Assembly: GCA_020723285.1 (NCBI GenBank)
Contig: DYJE01000006.1
Location: 62,001-126,000, forward strand
DNA: 64,000 bases
Source: Desulforapulum autotrophicum
GTDB lineage: Bacteria; Desulfobacterota; Desulfobacteria; Desulfobacterales; Desulfolunaceae
Direction of reading: 5' to 3'
In this document: one piece after another, positions 8,319-17,868 of the stretch
Layout: the number at the start of each line of letters is the position of its first letter
How positions within the stretch are numbered: the first letter of the stretch is position 1
Position numbers and translations under genes: made by a program
The notes under the pieces: generated by a model
Database searches by the model: none
What the model was told of the DNA's origin: nothing
The model's input: only the letters and a program-made list of their open reading frames with translations

Positions 8319-9629
8319 ATGAAATCAAAAATTGCATTTTTAGTCACACTGGCGTCAGTCTGTTTCCTGACCGCATGCGGTTCAGTCAACAAGCCTGAGA
8401 CACCCGCACCCGCAACATCCGACTCAACCGCTCAGACCACGGATTCAACCGCGCAGAGCAAAGAAGCCTTTGCCGCCGGTTTCGTGGACGGAATCATCAA
8501 CTCCACGCTGAAAACGTCCGTGGAAGCTTCAGACGCTGAAACCATCGCTTCGGTCAAAGCCAGACAGGCGGCGTCAAAAGGTAAAGTATCCAGCGATGGC
8601 TTCACCATTCACAACGATCCGGAAAAAGGCCTGAAAATCAATATGGGCATCGGTTTTACAGCCATGAAACCCCAGATTTTCTACAAATTCTTTTTCACCG
8701 ATTATTGCGTGGCCCCCCCTGCGTCATCCGGAGATGAAACCCAGGAGGACTGCGCCTCCACCGTCACCGGCGCTTTGAAAATAGCCATCGCCTACAACGG
8801 CAGCACCAAAGATCCCCAGCTGGGACTTATCCTGAACACCGACGACAGCCTGGTATTCACCGATGCCAACGGCGGCATGATGGATGGCACCACGCTTGAT
8901 TTCAAACAGTTCACTCTGTGGTTCAGCCTTACAGACAAGAATGACCCCTTGAAATCCATGAGCGGAACCGTGGCTGTCAACGGCATGGTTATAGACCTTG
9001 CCATGTTTGAAGGCCTCGATCTTGAAGGACTCATGTCCGGCGACATCAGCGGTCTTCTTTCCAAACTCACGGCATCCCAATACCTGCCCGAACTGATGGA
9101 TTCCCTTCTGGGGTCTTTCGTGACTTCTTCCGGACAGGCCAGCGCCATTTCAACTTATGTGAAATCCCCAGCTGGCAAAGCCAAAGCCGTTCCTTCGACC
9201 ATCAAAATATTCTCCGACAGCGAAAAAGGCATCGATGTCACCATGGGATACAGCACCAAACCCCTTGGAGCGTATTTCCTGTTTGCCTTTGACGATTACA
9301 GCGCCCCCATGCCCGGTTCGGAAGAACCGTCCACCGTGGCCGTCACCGGCGATCTGAGAATCTCCATCGTATACCGCATCAAAAACCTTCAGTCGCAAAT
9401 GGGCCTGATCATCAACACCGATGAACCCCTGGTCCTCACGGACAGCGAAGGCGGATTGCTGGATGGATCCACCATGGAATTTGAAAATATGACGATGTGG
9501 TTCAGCCTGAAGGATAAAAACGATCCTTTGAAAGAAATGAGCGGAAAAGCCATTCTGAACGGCATGGAACTTGATCTGGCCATGTTCGAGTCGCTGGACA
9601 TTCTGTCCCTGCTCTCACAGTTCAAATAA
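8319..9629 (+). CDS. Lipoprotein with an internal tandem duplication
   Basis: A 436-residue predicted lipoprotein of no family I recognise. The ATG at 8319 follows GGAGGAG and gives MKSKIAFLVTLASVCFLTAC, a signal peptide ending in a lipobox (LTAC, Cys at 20). A Thr/Ser/Pro/Ala-rich spacer follows. The body consists of two related units of roughly 170-190 residues. Each opens with a variant of DPEKGLKINMGIGF or SEKGIDVTMGYS and later has SLTDKNDPLKSMSGTVAVNG or SLKDKNDPLKEMSGKAILNG, ending with a Leu-rich DLAMFE segment. The duplication suggests a two-lobed beta-rich envelope protein. It stands alone between two regulatory regions. An in-frame upstream start at 8187 would bury the signal peptide and is less likely. 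Confidence 0.8.
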   Translation: MKSKIAFLVTLASVCFLTACGSVNKPETPAPATSDSTAQTTDSTAQSKEAFAAGFVDGIINSTLKTSVEASDAETIASVKARQAASKGKVSSDGFTIHNDPEKGLKINMGIGFTAMKPQIFYKFFFTDYCVAPPASSGDETQEDCASTVTGALKIAIAYNGSTKDPQLGLILNTDDSLVFTDANGGMMDGTTLDFKQFTLWFSLTDKNDPLKSMSGTVAVNGMVIDLAMFEGLDLEGLMSGDISGLLSKLTASQYLPELMDSLLGSFVTSSGQASAISTYVKSPAGKAKAVPSTIKIFSDSEKGIDVTMGYSTKPLGAYFLFAFDDYSAPMPGSEEPSTVAVTGDLRISIVYRIKNLQSQMGLIINTDEPLVLTDSEGGLLDGSTMEFENMTMWFSLKDKNDPLKEMSGKAILNGMELDLAMFESLDILSLLSQFK

Positions 9630-9726
9630 CGACCACGGCACCCTTCTGACGAGGGCGCCTTCAACGAATCATGAAAGCTGACGATCATCACGACACGTCT
9701 CTTTCATCAAAATCTGACAGAACACC

Positions 9727-9750
9727 GCAGGACAGGGAATCCTGTCCTGC
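9727..9750 (+). terminator. Perfect 10-bp hairpin after the lipoprotein gene
   Basis: GCAGGACAGG, a four-base loop, then CCTGTCCTGC, about 100 bases after the lipoprotein stop. There is no clear T-run after it, so it may be a weak terminator or an mRNA 3'-end protecting stem rather than a strong intrinsic terminator. Confidence 0.45.
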
Positions 9751-9889
9751 ACCTGTCGTGGGTCATATCACCGAACATCTCTTCCACAAGGGATCTCTCC
9801 CGCACCCGGTTCACGTCACACAAATGCCTTGAATTTCTTGGAAAATTCCATTATTCTGGTTGCATCATTCACTTGGCACATTCATCCCT

Positions 9890-12601
9890 ATGGACATTAA
9901 ATTCAGAGACAGACTGTCATTCCGTCAGGCCAAACAGACGGTTCTCATCGCTTTTGCCCTGGGATTTGTCTTGAGTTTCATTCAAATCCTCTTTGACCTT
10001 GTTAAGGAAGAACGCCGGATAGACGATACCGTGTATCAGGTTGTGGGCATGCTGAAAGAACCGGCAGGCATGTCGGTGTATTATCTGGACAAAATCCAGG
10101 CCCAGAGCGTCACACGGTCTTTGCTCGTCTACGCTCCGGTGAACAGCGCCGTCATTACCGACGATACAGGAGCCATCCTTGCGAAATCGGAACGGCCCGC
10201 ATCAGAAAATAGAAGCAGCCGGTTGAAAAGCCTCCTGTTTGAAAATAAAAACTACCAGATCGACGTGGGTTTTCAGGAACTCCCCTATGTGGGCGTCCTC
10301 AAGGTCAACATCGATCGGTATCTTGTTGTCCAGGACTTCATCGGCCGTTCAGGCCTGATCCTTATCAGCGGTTTCGTGCGCAACATCGTCCTCTCCATCA
10401 TTTTAACCCTGGCTTTTTACTCCGGCCTCACCCTGCCCCTGTTAAAAGTGATAAAACAACTATCCGTGGCCGATCCCGCAAGACCGGGTGAAACTGTCAT
10501 TGAAAAACCCCGAAGCCATGAAAAAAATGAAATGGGACTTTTAGTGGACACCATCAATCAATTGCTTTCAGGTCTTGAAGAAAGTCTCATGAACCGGTTC
10601 AAGGCTGAAACAGCCTTTGCGGAATCGGAGCGAAAATTCAGCAATATCATTGAAAACGCAACGGAAGGCATTTTTCAATGCACAAACAAGGACCTCATTC
10701 TGGCTAACCCGGCCTTGGCCCTCATCCTGGGTTATGATACCGTTGACGACCTGATGCAGCATTCGATTCAGATGGAAAACCACTTTGTAGATCCACAATC
10801 ACTTCGGAACTTCATTGAAACCATACGGAAAAAGGGTACCGTCACCCACTTTGAAATCCAGTCCTGTCGAAGGGACGGAACCATCGCCGACCTTTCAATC
10901 AACGCCCATACCGTTTACGATGAAAACATGAAATTCCAGTATTATGAAGGCATGGTCGTTGACGTAACCCCGCTGAAACAAGCCGAACAGATGAAAATCG
11001 AAAAGGAAGCGGCCGTTGCCGCCAACTCAGCCAAAAGCGAATTCCTGGCCAACATGAGTCATGAAATCAGAACACCCATGAACGGCATCATCGGAATGAG
11101 CTACCTGCTTCGCGAAACGGAACTGAACCCGGAGCAGAAAGGGTACATCGACGCAGTGGTCTACAGTGCAGACTGCCTTCTTGGCATCATCAACGACATC
11201 CTCGATTTTTCAAAAATCGAAGCCGGAAAAATGGAACTGGACATCACCGAATTCAACCTGAAAAAATGCATCGAAGCCATGACAGATCTCCTGTCCGTCA
11301 AGGCCCATGAAAAAGGCCTGGAATTCGCGTGTTTCATCCATGACGATGTCCCCGATTACATTCGCACGGACGAAGGACGGCTGCGCCAGATCCTGATCAA
11401 CCTCACCGGAAACGCCATCAAATTCACGGAACACGGCGAAGTTTCGATCCGCGTCTTCCATGTTTCCGGCGAACATGGACAAGATCGCGTTCGGTTCGAA
11501 ATTCACGACACAGGCATCGGAATCCCTGCGGATCGACTTGACCGTCTCTTTAAATCCTTTTCCCAGGTTGAAGAGTCAACCACCCGGAAATTCGGAGGTA
11601 CCGGTCTTGGCCTTGCCATTTCCAAAAACCTGGTGGAACTCATGAACGGAGAAATCGGAATTGAAAGCGAACCGGGCAAAGGCTCTGTTTTCTGGTTTAC
11701 CCTTGGTTCCGATGCCGCCCTCGGACAACGAAGCGAAAAAGCGCCCGTGCCCCCTCTGGCCCTTAAAGGCAAACGGGTTCTTGCCGTGGACGACAGCCGC
11801 ATCAATCTTGACATCATCAGCGCCCACCTGAAATCCTGGGGCTGCGAGGTCATGACCTCGACACAACCTGAAGAAGCCTACCGCCTGATGGAGCAGGCCA
11901 CACAACATGGAAAACCCTTTGATCTGGCCATTCTGGATTACATGATGCCGGACATCGACGGGGCGACCCTCGGACGCGTGATCAAGACCGACCCGGTTCT
12001 TCAAAACACCATTCTTGTCATGCTCACATCGAGAGGAATACGGGGTGACATGGAGCTGATGAAACAGATCGGTTTTGCGGCATATCTGACCAAACCCTTG
12101 AAAAAAATCGCCCTGTACGATTGCCTTCGAAAAATTGTCGGGGGTGAAGACGGCGAAATCCAGGACATCGAACAACCAAAGGCCTTCAAGCTTTTCAACC
12201 TTGATGGAATCAAATACGATAAACGCATTCTCCTGGTGGAAGACAACCGCGTCAACCAGAAACTGGCGCTGCGTTTTCTGGAGAAAGCGGGGTTTGACGC
12301 CGATGTGGCATCCAACGGAATGGAAGCTGTCGAAATTTTGGGGAAAAAAGATTACGACCTGGTTTTTATGGACATTCAGATGCCCGAAATGGATGGGTAT
12401 GAAGTGGCGAGAATCATTCGTGACCCTGACTCACAGATTCGCAACCATCAGGTGACCATCATCGCCATGACCGCATACGCGAGAAAAGAAGACCAGGAAA
12501 AATGCTTCCGCGCCGGAATGACCGACTATATCTCCAAACCCATCAAACCTCGGGAACTCATCGACAAACTGGCCCTGCACCTGGGCATAAAGCAGACATG
12601 A
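9890..12601 (+). CDS. Hybrid sensor histidine kinase with two receivers
   Basis: Inner-membrane sensor kinase of about 903 residues. A first membrane segment (about 18-37) and a second (about 160-190) flank a small periplasmic sensor domain. A linker and a PAS domain follow (SERKFSNIIENATEGIFQ). The HisKA domain carries phospho-acceptor His391 in MSHEIRTPMNG. The HATPase domain has N, G1 (DTGIGIP) and G2 (GGTGLGLAIS) boxes. Receiver 1 has Asp683 in LDYMMPD and receiver 2 has Asp828 in FMDIQMPEMDG. There is no HPt domain, so a separate phosphotransferase would be needed if it works as a BarA-like relay. No response regulator is adjacent. I prefer the ATG at 9890; a TTG at 9860 is also in frame, and neither has a strong ribosome site. 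Confidence 0.93.
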   Translation: MDIKFRDRLSFRQAKQTVLIAFALGFVLSFIQILFDLVKEERRIDDTVYQVVGMLKEPAGMSVYYLDKIQAQSVTRSLLVYAPVNSAVITDDTGAILAKSERPASENRSSRLKSLLFENKNYQIDVGFQELPYVGVLKVNIDRYLVVQDFIGRSGLILISGFVRNIVLSIILTLAFYSGLTLPLLKVIKQLSVADPARPGETVIEKPRSHEKNEMGLLVDTINQLLSGLEESLMNRFKAETAFAESERKFSNIIENATEGIFQCTNKDLILANPALALILGYDTVDDLMQHSIQMENHFVDPQSLRNFIETIRKKGTVTHFEIQSCRRDGTIADLSINAHTVYDENMKFQYYEGMVVDVTPLKQAEQMKIEKEAAVAANSAKSEFLANMSHEIRTPMNGIIGMSYLLRETELNPEQKGYIDAVVYSADCLLGIINDILDFSKIEAGKMELDITEFNLKKCIEAMTDLLSVKAHEKGLEFACFIHDDVPDYIRTDEGRLRQILINLTGNAIKFTEHGEVSIRVFHVSGEHGQDRVRFEIHDTGIGIPADRLDRLFKSFSQVEESTTRKFGGTGLGLAISKNLVELMNGEIGIESEPGKGSVFWFTLGSDAALGQRSEKAPVPPLALKGKRVLAVDDSRINLDIISAHLKSWGCEVMTSTQPEEAYRLMEQATQHGKPFDLAILDYMMPDIDGATLGRVIKTDPVLQNTILVMLTSRGIRGDMELMKQIGFAAYLTKPLKKIALYDCLRKIVGGEDGEIQDIEQPKAFKLFNLDGIKYDKRILLVEDNRVNQKLALRFLEKAGFDADVASNGMEAVEILGKKDYDLVFMDIQMPEMDGYEVARIIRDPDSQIRNHQVTIIAMTAYARKEDQEKCFRAGMTDYISKPIKPRELIDKLALHLGIKQT

Positions 12602-12846
12602 TTTGACGAAAACATTTCGGTTAATTATTTCTGAAACTCTAACATCAGTTTTCGTTTCATTATTTAATCAACATTCAAACAAATTTATTTATTGAATTAT
12701 TCAATGGTTAGTAATACGTTCTTAATATTTTCACACAGTAAATAATACACATATAAAATAACATAAGAAACTCTATGACAGCTTGATAGTTTTTTAAGTG
12801 GCTTTTTTTATTATTAAAATATTATTTAAACAAGGAGAGGGATGAT

Positions 12847-15519
12847 ATGAGGTTGAGGTTCCAAGGCGGCTGTATCCGTGCAATTCTGATTGTTTTATCC
12901 CTGTTGTTCATTACACCTGTCAATGCAACGGAAACCAGAGGGCTTAGAGTTATCGCCAAAGAAGTGACCACTGGCGAATCCAAAGAGGTTAAACTATACA
13001 ACAAAAGCTATGCTGTCATTATCGGGATTGACTCGTATTCACAGCTATCCATGACGGAGCAGTTGACCTATGCGGTCAGGGACGCTAAAGGGGTCGAAAG
13101 CGTTCTGCGAAGCAATTATAAATTTGACAAAATCATCACCCTATACAACCAAGGGGCGACCAAAGACAGCATCCTTAAGGTTCTGATGGAAGATCTCCCC
13201 AATGAAATGACCGAAGAAGACTCCCTTTTCGTATTCTGGGCCGGTCATGGAAACCAGGAAACAACCCGCACAGGCGACCTTGGATATCTGGTCCCCCATG
13301 ACGGAAATCCCAGTAAACTCCAGAGCAACATCTCCATGACCGCTCTCAAGGAAGACATTTCAAAAAAACTTCCGGCAAAACATGTATTTTACGTCATGGA
13401 TGCCTGTTACAGTGGCCTTCTCACCGTAACCCGCGGTTTGGAGCAAGAAACGAAACGTGATGTGGCATACCTTCAGGAAATAACCAAAGAGCCGGTTCGT
13501 CAGGTTCTTACAGCCGGTGGAAAAAACCAGAAAGTATTGGATGGGGGTCCAAAAGGTCATTCGGTATTTACAGGACGCCTGATCGAACAACTCGAAAATG
13601 CAGAAGATTTTGTCACTGCCAACGAATTGCAAGCCAAAGTATCCGAAAAAGTCTTTTCAGATGCCAGTTCCATGAGCGCCACACAGACACCGAGTTACGG
13701 GAAGCTTTACGGCTTGGGGGATTTCGTGTTTGTTCCATCTCTTGAAAAGAAAGTGGAGGATATTCAGGAAAAAATCGACGCTTTTCAGGCAGAAATGAAC
13801 AAACTCAACAAAATGGAACAGGACGCAGCCAACGCCATGAACGAGGAATTACGTCGTCAGGCTGAGATCGAAAAAAACCAGATTCTGGCAAAAATCGCTG
13901 CCGAAAAACTCCGCCAGCAGACCCTGGATGAGCAGAAAAAGAAGCGTGAAGCGGAACAAAAAGAGGAGGAACGACGACTTCTTGAAGCAACCGCCCAGAA
14001 AAAAAAAAACGAAGAACGCATCGCCAGACTCTCAAGGGAAGTGGAAGAAAAACGTAAAGCCATGGGAGACACGAGCCTTTCAAGCCTTTCCCCCCAGAGC
14101 ACCCTTGACGAAATGCAGTCCATCGACCGAAAAATCAAGCAGATTAAGCAGCAGTTCAGAACTGAACTGAAGGACGGCATCCTTCAGGTGATCAACCGTT
14201 TCAACCCCCGCTATCTGAAACTGGCTGACGCCGTCAAAGATGAATTCGAAACGGAAAAAGAATTCCTGTTACGTCGGGATAAGGAAAGATTTGCCCTTGA
14301 CAAAGAGCAGGCAGATGAATTCGACGCCATACAGACCCGTTTAGAAGATGAATACAAGAAACAGATCACACCCTTTATTGAAACTTTAAAAAAACTGTCC
14401 GGTAAGGAATTTCATATCGCTTCAGATAATCTGTTGATTGAACTGGGGACCTATGACAGCACATTCAACGTCTATCCCATAACCATCAAATCAAAAAACC
14501 CTCTTGACATCTATCCAGAAGAAACGGCATCTATTCAACCTGCCGGGTATTCTGAAACCCAGAATAATGCCGGATCACCTTCTTTACGTGAACCGACAAG
14601 ACGTATCCTGCTGGCCGCCAACGGCCGAATCCCCATTCCAAGAGACGAGGCACGGGAGTTCAAGCAGCATTTTCTTAACAACATGCTGAGAGCAGAACTC
14701 CGTGGAAATTTTGAAACACCTGAAAATTTCACCATCGCCGAAGCGAAAATTATAGATGACGCCACGGTGAAATCTTACGATCTGTTTACATCCACATTTG
14801 TGGATCTCGGCAATGGCACGATTTACGACACCACCACGAAACTAATATGGTGTAAAAATGCAAATCCAAAAGGAGAACGCTTAAACATTTCAGCAACCAT
14901 AAAATATATCAACTACCTGAATAAAACAGCATACCTTGGTTTCAGAGACTGGAGGTTGCCCAACAGCAGGGAATTACTCTCACTGTATCAGCACGGCAAA
15001 CAAGCAGGATTTGGTGGCGACAAATCCATCATTAAATTTTTAGAGCATGCCGGATTCGAAAATTTGAAAGAAGACAGACAGGATTACATATCAAGTTTGA
15101 CTGGACGCGATTTTTTCATAGATGTCAAAATTAATGAAGGGAAAAAAGACGACTTAGATTCTGGCGATAGCAGCAATATATGGCCCGTTCGATCAGGAAG
15201 GTTGAGTAAGGATAAAAAAAACTATGACCCTGAACTGAATGGCATATGGTTTGGCCCTGATATAAAACTATCAATTGATAGTGGAACATATGTATTTGAA
15301 TCCCCTTCGTATAATTGCATGGGTGAATTTATCATTAAAAGTATTAAAAACGGTAAAATTATATTTCAAGAAAATTTATCTGGTCGAATTGGTAATGGAA
15401 GATATGCTGAAGATGTTGGCGAATTGATAAAAATAGGACCTGATAAAATAAAGATTGTCTGGTTTGATGAAAAAGGGGGGCAGAAAGATTTGAAAGAATT
15501 AACAAAAGAAAAAAAATAG
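12847..15519 (+). CDS. Secreted caspase-fold (C14) protein with coiled coil and Lcl-like domain
   Basis: An 890-residue exported protein. It has a signal peptide (about 1-27, ending VNAT) and a caspase-fold domain from about 50 to 290 with catalytic His134 in FWAGHGNQE and Cys187 in VMDACYSGL. A long charged coiled coil (about 295-420, many Glu/Lys/Arg) follows. A conserved-looking stalk comes next, then an Lcl/DUF1566-like domain from about 650 (GNGTIYDTTTKLIWCKNA, later FRDWRLPNSREL). A final segment of about 90 residues is visibly AT-richer in codon use. The dyad is intact, so it may be an active protease with Lys/Arg or Asp specificity unknown. AAGGAGAGGG precedes the ATG. The gene stands alone between AT-rich flanks and ends near a toxin-antitoxin remnant, which suggests an acquired block. 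Confidence 0.87.
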   Translation: MRLRFQGGCIRAILIVLSLLFITPVNATETRGLRVIAKEVTTGESKEVKLYNKSYAVIIGIDSYSQLSMTEQLTYAVRDAKGVESVLRSNYKFDKIITLYNQGATKDSILKVLMEDLPNEMTEEDSLFVFWAGHGNQETTRTGDLGYLVPHDGNPSKLQSNISMTALKEDISKKLPAKHVFYVMDACYSGLLTVTRGLEQETKRDVAYLQEITKEPVRQVLTAGGKNQKVLDGGPKGHSVFTGRLIEQLENAEDFVTANELQAKVSEKVFSDASSMSATQTPSYGKLYGLGDFVFVPSLEKKVEDIQEKIDAFQAEMNKLNKMEQDAANAMNEELRRQAEIEKNQILAKIAAEKLRQQTLDEQKKKREAEQKEEERRLLEATAQKKKNEERIARLSREVEEKRKAMGDTSLSSLSPQSTLDEMQSIDRKIKQIKQQFRTELKDGILQVINRFNPRYLKLADAVKDEFETEKEFLLRRDKERFALDKEQADEFDAIQTRLEDEYKKQITPFIETLKKLSGKEFHIASDNLLIELGTYDSTFNVYPITIKSKNPLDIYPEETASIQPAGYSETQNNAGSPSLREPTRRILLAANGRIPIPRDEAREFKQHFLNNMLRAELRGNFETPENFTIAEAKIIDDATVKSYDLFTSTFVDLGNGTIYDTTTKLIWCKNANPKGERLNISATIKYINYLNKTAYLGFRDWRLPNSRELLSLYQHGKQAGFGGDKSIIKFLEHAGFENLKEDRQDYISSLTGRDFFIDVKINEGKKDDLDSGDSSNIWPVRSGRLSKDKKNYDPELNGIWFGPDIKLSIDSGTYVFESPSYNCMGEFIIKSIKNGKIIFQENLSGRIGNGRYAEDVGELIKIGPDKIKIVWFDEKGGQKDLKELTKEKK

Positions 15520-15580
15520 AGGGTTCGATTCGCACAAAACCGAAACTCTCCCGATCAGCTGATAAAATTGAGAGGAAAAA

Positions 15581-15615
15581 GTCACAAGCTACCGTTTGAA
15601 TCGGTAGCTTGTGAC
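15581..15615 (-). terminator. Perfect 14-bp stem intrinsic terminator
   Basis: GTCACAAGCTACCG and its exact reverse complement flank a seven-base loop. Read on the minus strand the stem is followed by TTTTTCC, so it should stop leftward transcription coming from the ligase/toxin-remnant side. The stem lies about 60 bases after the caspase gene stop and may also cap that mRNA. Confidence 0.8.
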
Positions 15616-15625
15616 CCTGCGTCGT

Positions 15626-15853
15626 TTATGGGAAATAACGGTAAATCTCATTTCGATGTAAAAGCCTCACAAAACAGACCGTTTCATTTTCCACAATCAA
15701 TCCAAGGCGATAATCTCCCGTTCGAATTCTGAACGCGTTGTCATTGGCTTTGAGTTTTTTGAAATGCGCGATATCCTGCAAAGTCTTGGCAGCTTGACTA
15801 TTAGAAATCTCATTTTCGGCATCTATGGCACGACCACTGCCGATATCTTCAAG
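15626..15853 (-). pseudogene. RelE/ParE-type toxin remnant lacking its N-terminus
   Basis: A minus-strand frame with no start codon begins just after a stop at 15854-15856 and reads about 75 residues. It contains QAAKTLQDIAHFKKLK, RIRTGDYRLGLIVENE and RLLHRNEIYRYFP before TAA. The sequence RTGDYRLG followed by HRNEIYRYFP is the conserved core and C-terminus of RelE-superfamily toxins. Intact members are about 85-95 residues with a start such as MYKV or MSWKI; that part is absent. The break lies next to a short antitoxin-like frame, so the module is probably dead. Confidence 0.75.
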
Positions 15854-15857
15854 TTAT

Positions 15858-15962
15858 TCAATAGGATAGGTGGTGGCAGAATATATTCTTCTCCGATATC
15901 ATTTCCATAATCAAGGACGCGACGACTTGTTTCAAAACATTCTCATTGACTTCGATCTTCAT
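15858..15962 (-). CDS. 34-aa ORF, probable antitoxin remnant
   Basis: A short frame with a good ribosome site (AAGAGGAAAGACG before ATG) encodes MKIEVNENVLKQVVASLIME and ends after 34 residues. Position directly before the broken RelE-type toxin, in the same direction, suggests the antitoxin gene of that module. The C-terminal residues (FCHHLSY) look like an out-of-frame tail, so a deletion or frameshift may have joined it to lost sequence. It could still be translated. Confidence 0.5.
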   Translation of the reverse strand: MKIEVNENVLKQVVASLIMEMISEKNIFCHHLSY

Positions 15963-16026
15963 CGTCTTTCCTCTTAAATAAGAAACCTGCTTTGAAATGA
16001 ATAATTCAAAGCGTTGTTCGACCGTT

Positions 16027-17868
16027 TTATACCTGTGCCTCACCGATCAGCCCATAAAACTCCTGTTCGCTGATCACCTGCGTTCCTGTTTTTTTCGCCT
16101 TTTCGATTTTCACGGCCCCGACATTTTCCCCGCAGACGAGGATGTGGGTTTTTCCGGTGACCGAGGTCTGGACGTTGGCCCCCAGGCTTCGGGCCAGGGC
16201 CTGCATGTCCTCACGGCTGCCCCGCTGCATTTTTCCGGTGAACACGATGCCTTTTCCGGAAATGGGGCTTTCGACGTTTGACATTTCAGATAAAAGGGGC
16301 GTGCGTTCCAGATTGAAACCCAGATCCAGCATGTGGGAGAGGGTTGTCCCGATCTGGGCCAGATGGGTGACGATGGCGCTGCTGGTCACATCACCGAAAC
16401 CGTGAATGGCTTTCACCTCGTCTTCGGTCATGTGCGCCAGCGTTTCCATGGGAACATGGGCCAGAAGTTTTCGGCTGTCGCCCTTGCCCAGGTTGGGGAT
16501 GCCGAAGGCCGAGAGAAACCGCCAGTCTTCCACGGATTTGCTGCGGCTGATCCCCAGGGCGTCGAACAGATTTTTCGACTGAACCGGCCCGAAGCCTAAG
16601 TCTACAAAGTTCTGCTCGGTCATGGCGTAGACTTTTTCAAGGCTGTCGTAACCTTTGTCCACCATCTTTTTAACAGTCTTGATACCGAACCAGTCGGCGT
16701 TGCCCAGACTTTTGAACCAGTGAACGAGGCGCTGCTCCATCTGGGCCGGGCATAAGGGGTTGGTGCATTTCAGAAAATCGTTCTGCCAGGAGAGGGCCGT
16801 GGCGCAGGCCGGACAGACTTCGGGAAGCTCCACGCCGTCGGAGGGTTTGATCACGTCGACCAGCTTGGGAATCACTTCGCCGCTCCTTATGATCTCGATA
16901 TCCGCCCCTTTCCCGATGCGACTTTTCTTCACCAGCCCCGCGTTGTGGGCCGTGACCCTTCGGATGGTGGCCCCGGACAGCTTCACCGGAGAGACTTCCA
17001 TCACCGGTGTGACGTTGCCGGTGCGGCCCACCTGCCACACCACACCTTCCACGGTGGTCATGGCCGTTTCCCCCCGGGTCTTGATGGCGATCTGCCAGCG
17101 GTAATGGTGGGCTGTTGCCCCCATGTGCTGCCGGAGTTCATCGCCCAGAACTTCGCAGACCAGGCCGTCCACAGGGTAGTCGATGCCGGTCAAAAGATCG
17201 CTCTGAATGGTGTCCAGGTTTTTTAGAAGTTCGCTGCCGGAACCGGTCCAGGCGGGCATGGTCGAGTAAGGCACGAAGCGAACGGCCTGATCGGCCAGGG
17301 CCTTTTCCGCGTATTCGTTCAGCACGTCGGAGGACACGATGCCCACCACCATGTTCCGGGGATGCTCGAAAACGCCCGACAGGTTTTCTTCAAAATAAGA
17401 TAGGCTCATCACGATCTCGCCCAGTCCATTTCCCCTTCCGTCCACCGGAACCACACCTTTCTTGAACGCGCTGGTGATCTCGTAGCCCACTGTGCCGTTA
17501 CCCCGGGTTGCGAACACGGTACCGTCGTCACGCCCGGCCAGCCCGTCCAGCTTTGCCGTGACCCTGAACATCACATGGGTTTCCCCAATCTCTTCAGCCG
17601 CCTTCATCACCCGCTGGACATAGCGCTCCACATCGGCTTTCCCGTAGGCTTTTTCCGTGGACAACATGGGAGAGGGATGCCGCACTTCCGTCTTGCCCGT
17701 AAAAGATTCGGGTTCCACGGTCTGAAGGTAGGGATTATCCGGGTCCAGGCTTTTCAGCTTTTCCACCAGACTGTCGTACACGTCGTCGGAAACCAGGGGG
17801 GCCCCGTTCCTGTATGCCTCGTTATACCGGTGAAGGGTCTCCACCAGTTCCTTGGGATCATATTCCAT
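16027..17868 (-). CDS. ligA: NAD-dependent DNA ligase, short form
   Basis: Seals 5'-phosphate/3'-OH nicks using NAD+. Visible parts are an N-terminal Ia-like helical segment, the adenylation domain with KLDG (nucleotidyl-lysine at about K106) and an OB-fold region (VEGVVWQVGRTGNVTPV). A Cys4 zinc finger (CPAC...CTNPLC), helix-hairpin-helix repeats (FGIPNLGKGDSRKLL) and a C-terminal BRCT domain (GKGIVFTGKMQRGSRE) complete it. At 613 residues it is shorter than the usual 660-680. The catalytic motif is followed by GLAGRDDGTVFATRGNG rather than the common LxYxxGxLxxAxTRGDG, so it may be a second, divergent ligase rather than the housekeeping one. Its start overlaps the end of the nucleosidase gene by 11 bases, so the two are translated together. 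Confidence 0.88.
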   Translation of the reverse strand: MEYDPKELVETLHRYNEAYRNGAPLVSDDVYDSLVEKLKSLDPDNPYLQTVEPESFTGKTEVRHPSPMLSTEKAYGKADVERYVQRVMKAAEEIGETHVMFRVTAKLDGLAGRDDGTVFATRGNGTVGYEITSAFKKGVVPVDGRGNGLGEIVMSLSYFEENLSGVFEHPRNMVVGIVSSDVLNEYAEKALADQAVRFVPYSTMPAWTGSGSELLKNLDTIQSDLLTGIDYPVDGLVCEVLGDELRQHMGATAHHYRWQIAIKTRGETAMTTVEGVVWQVGRTGNVTPVMEVSPVKLSGATIRRVTAHNAGLVKKSRIGKGADIEIIRSGEVIPKLVDVIKPSDGVELPEVCPACATALSWQNDFLKCTNPLCPAQMEQRLVHWFKSLGNADWFGIKTVKKMVDKGYDSLEKVYAMTEQNFVDLGFGPVQSKNLFDALGISRSKSVEDWRFLSAFGIPNLGKGDSRKLLAHVPMETLAHMTEDEVKAIHGFGDVTSSAIVTHLAQIGTTLSHMLDLGFNLERTPLLSEMSNVESPISGKGIVFTGKMQRGSREDMQALARSLGANVQTSVTGKTHILVCGENVGAVKIEKAKKTGTQVISEQEFYGLIGEAQV

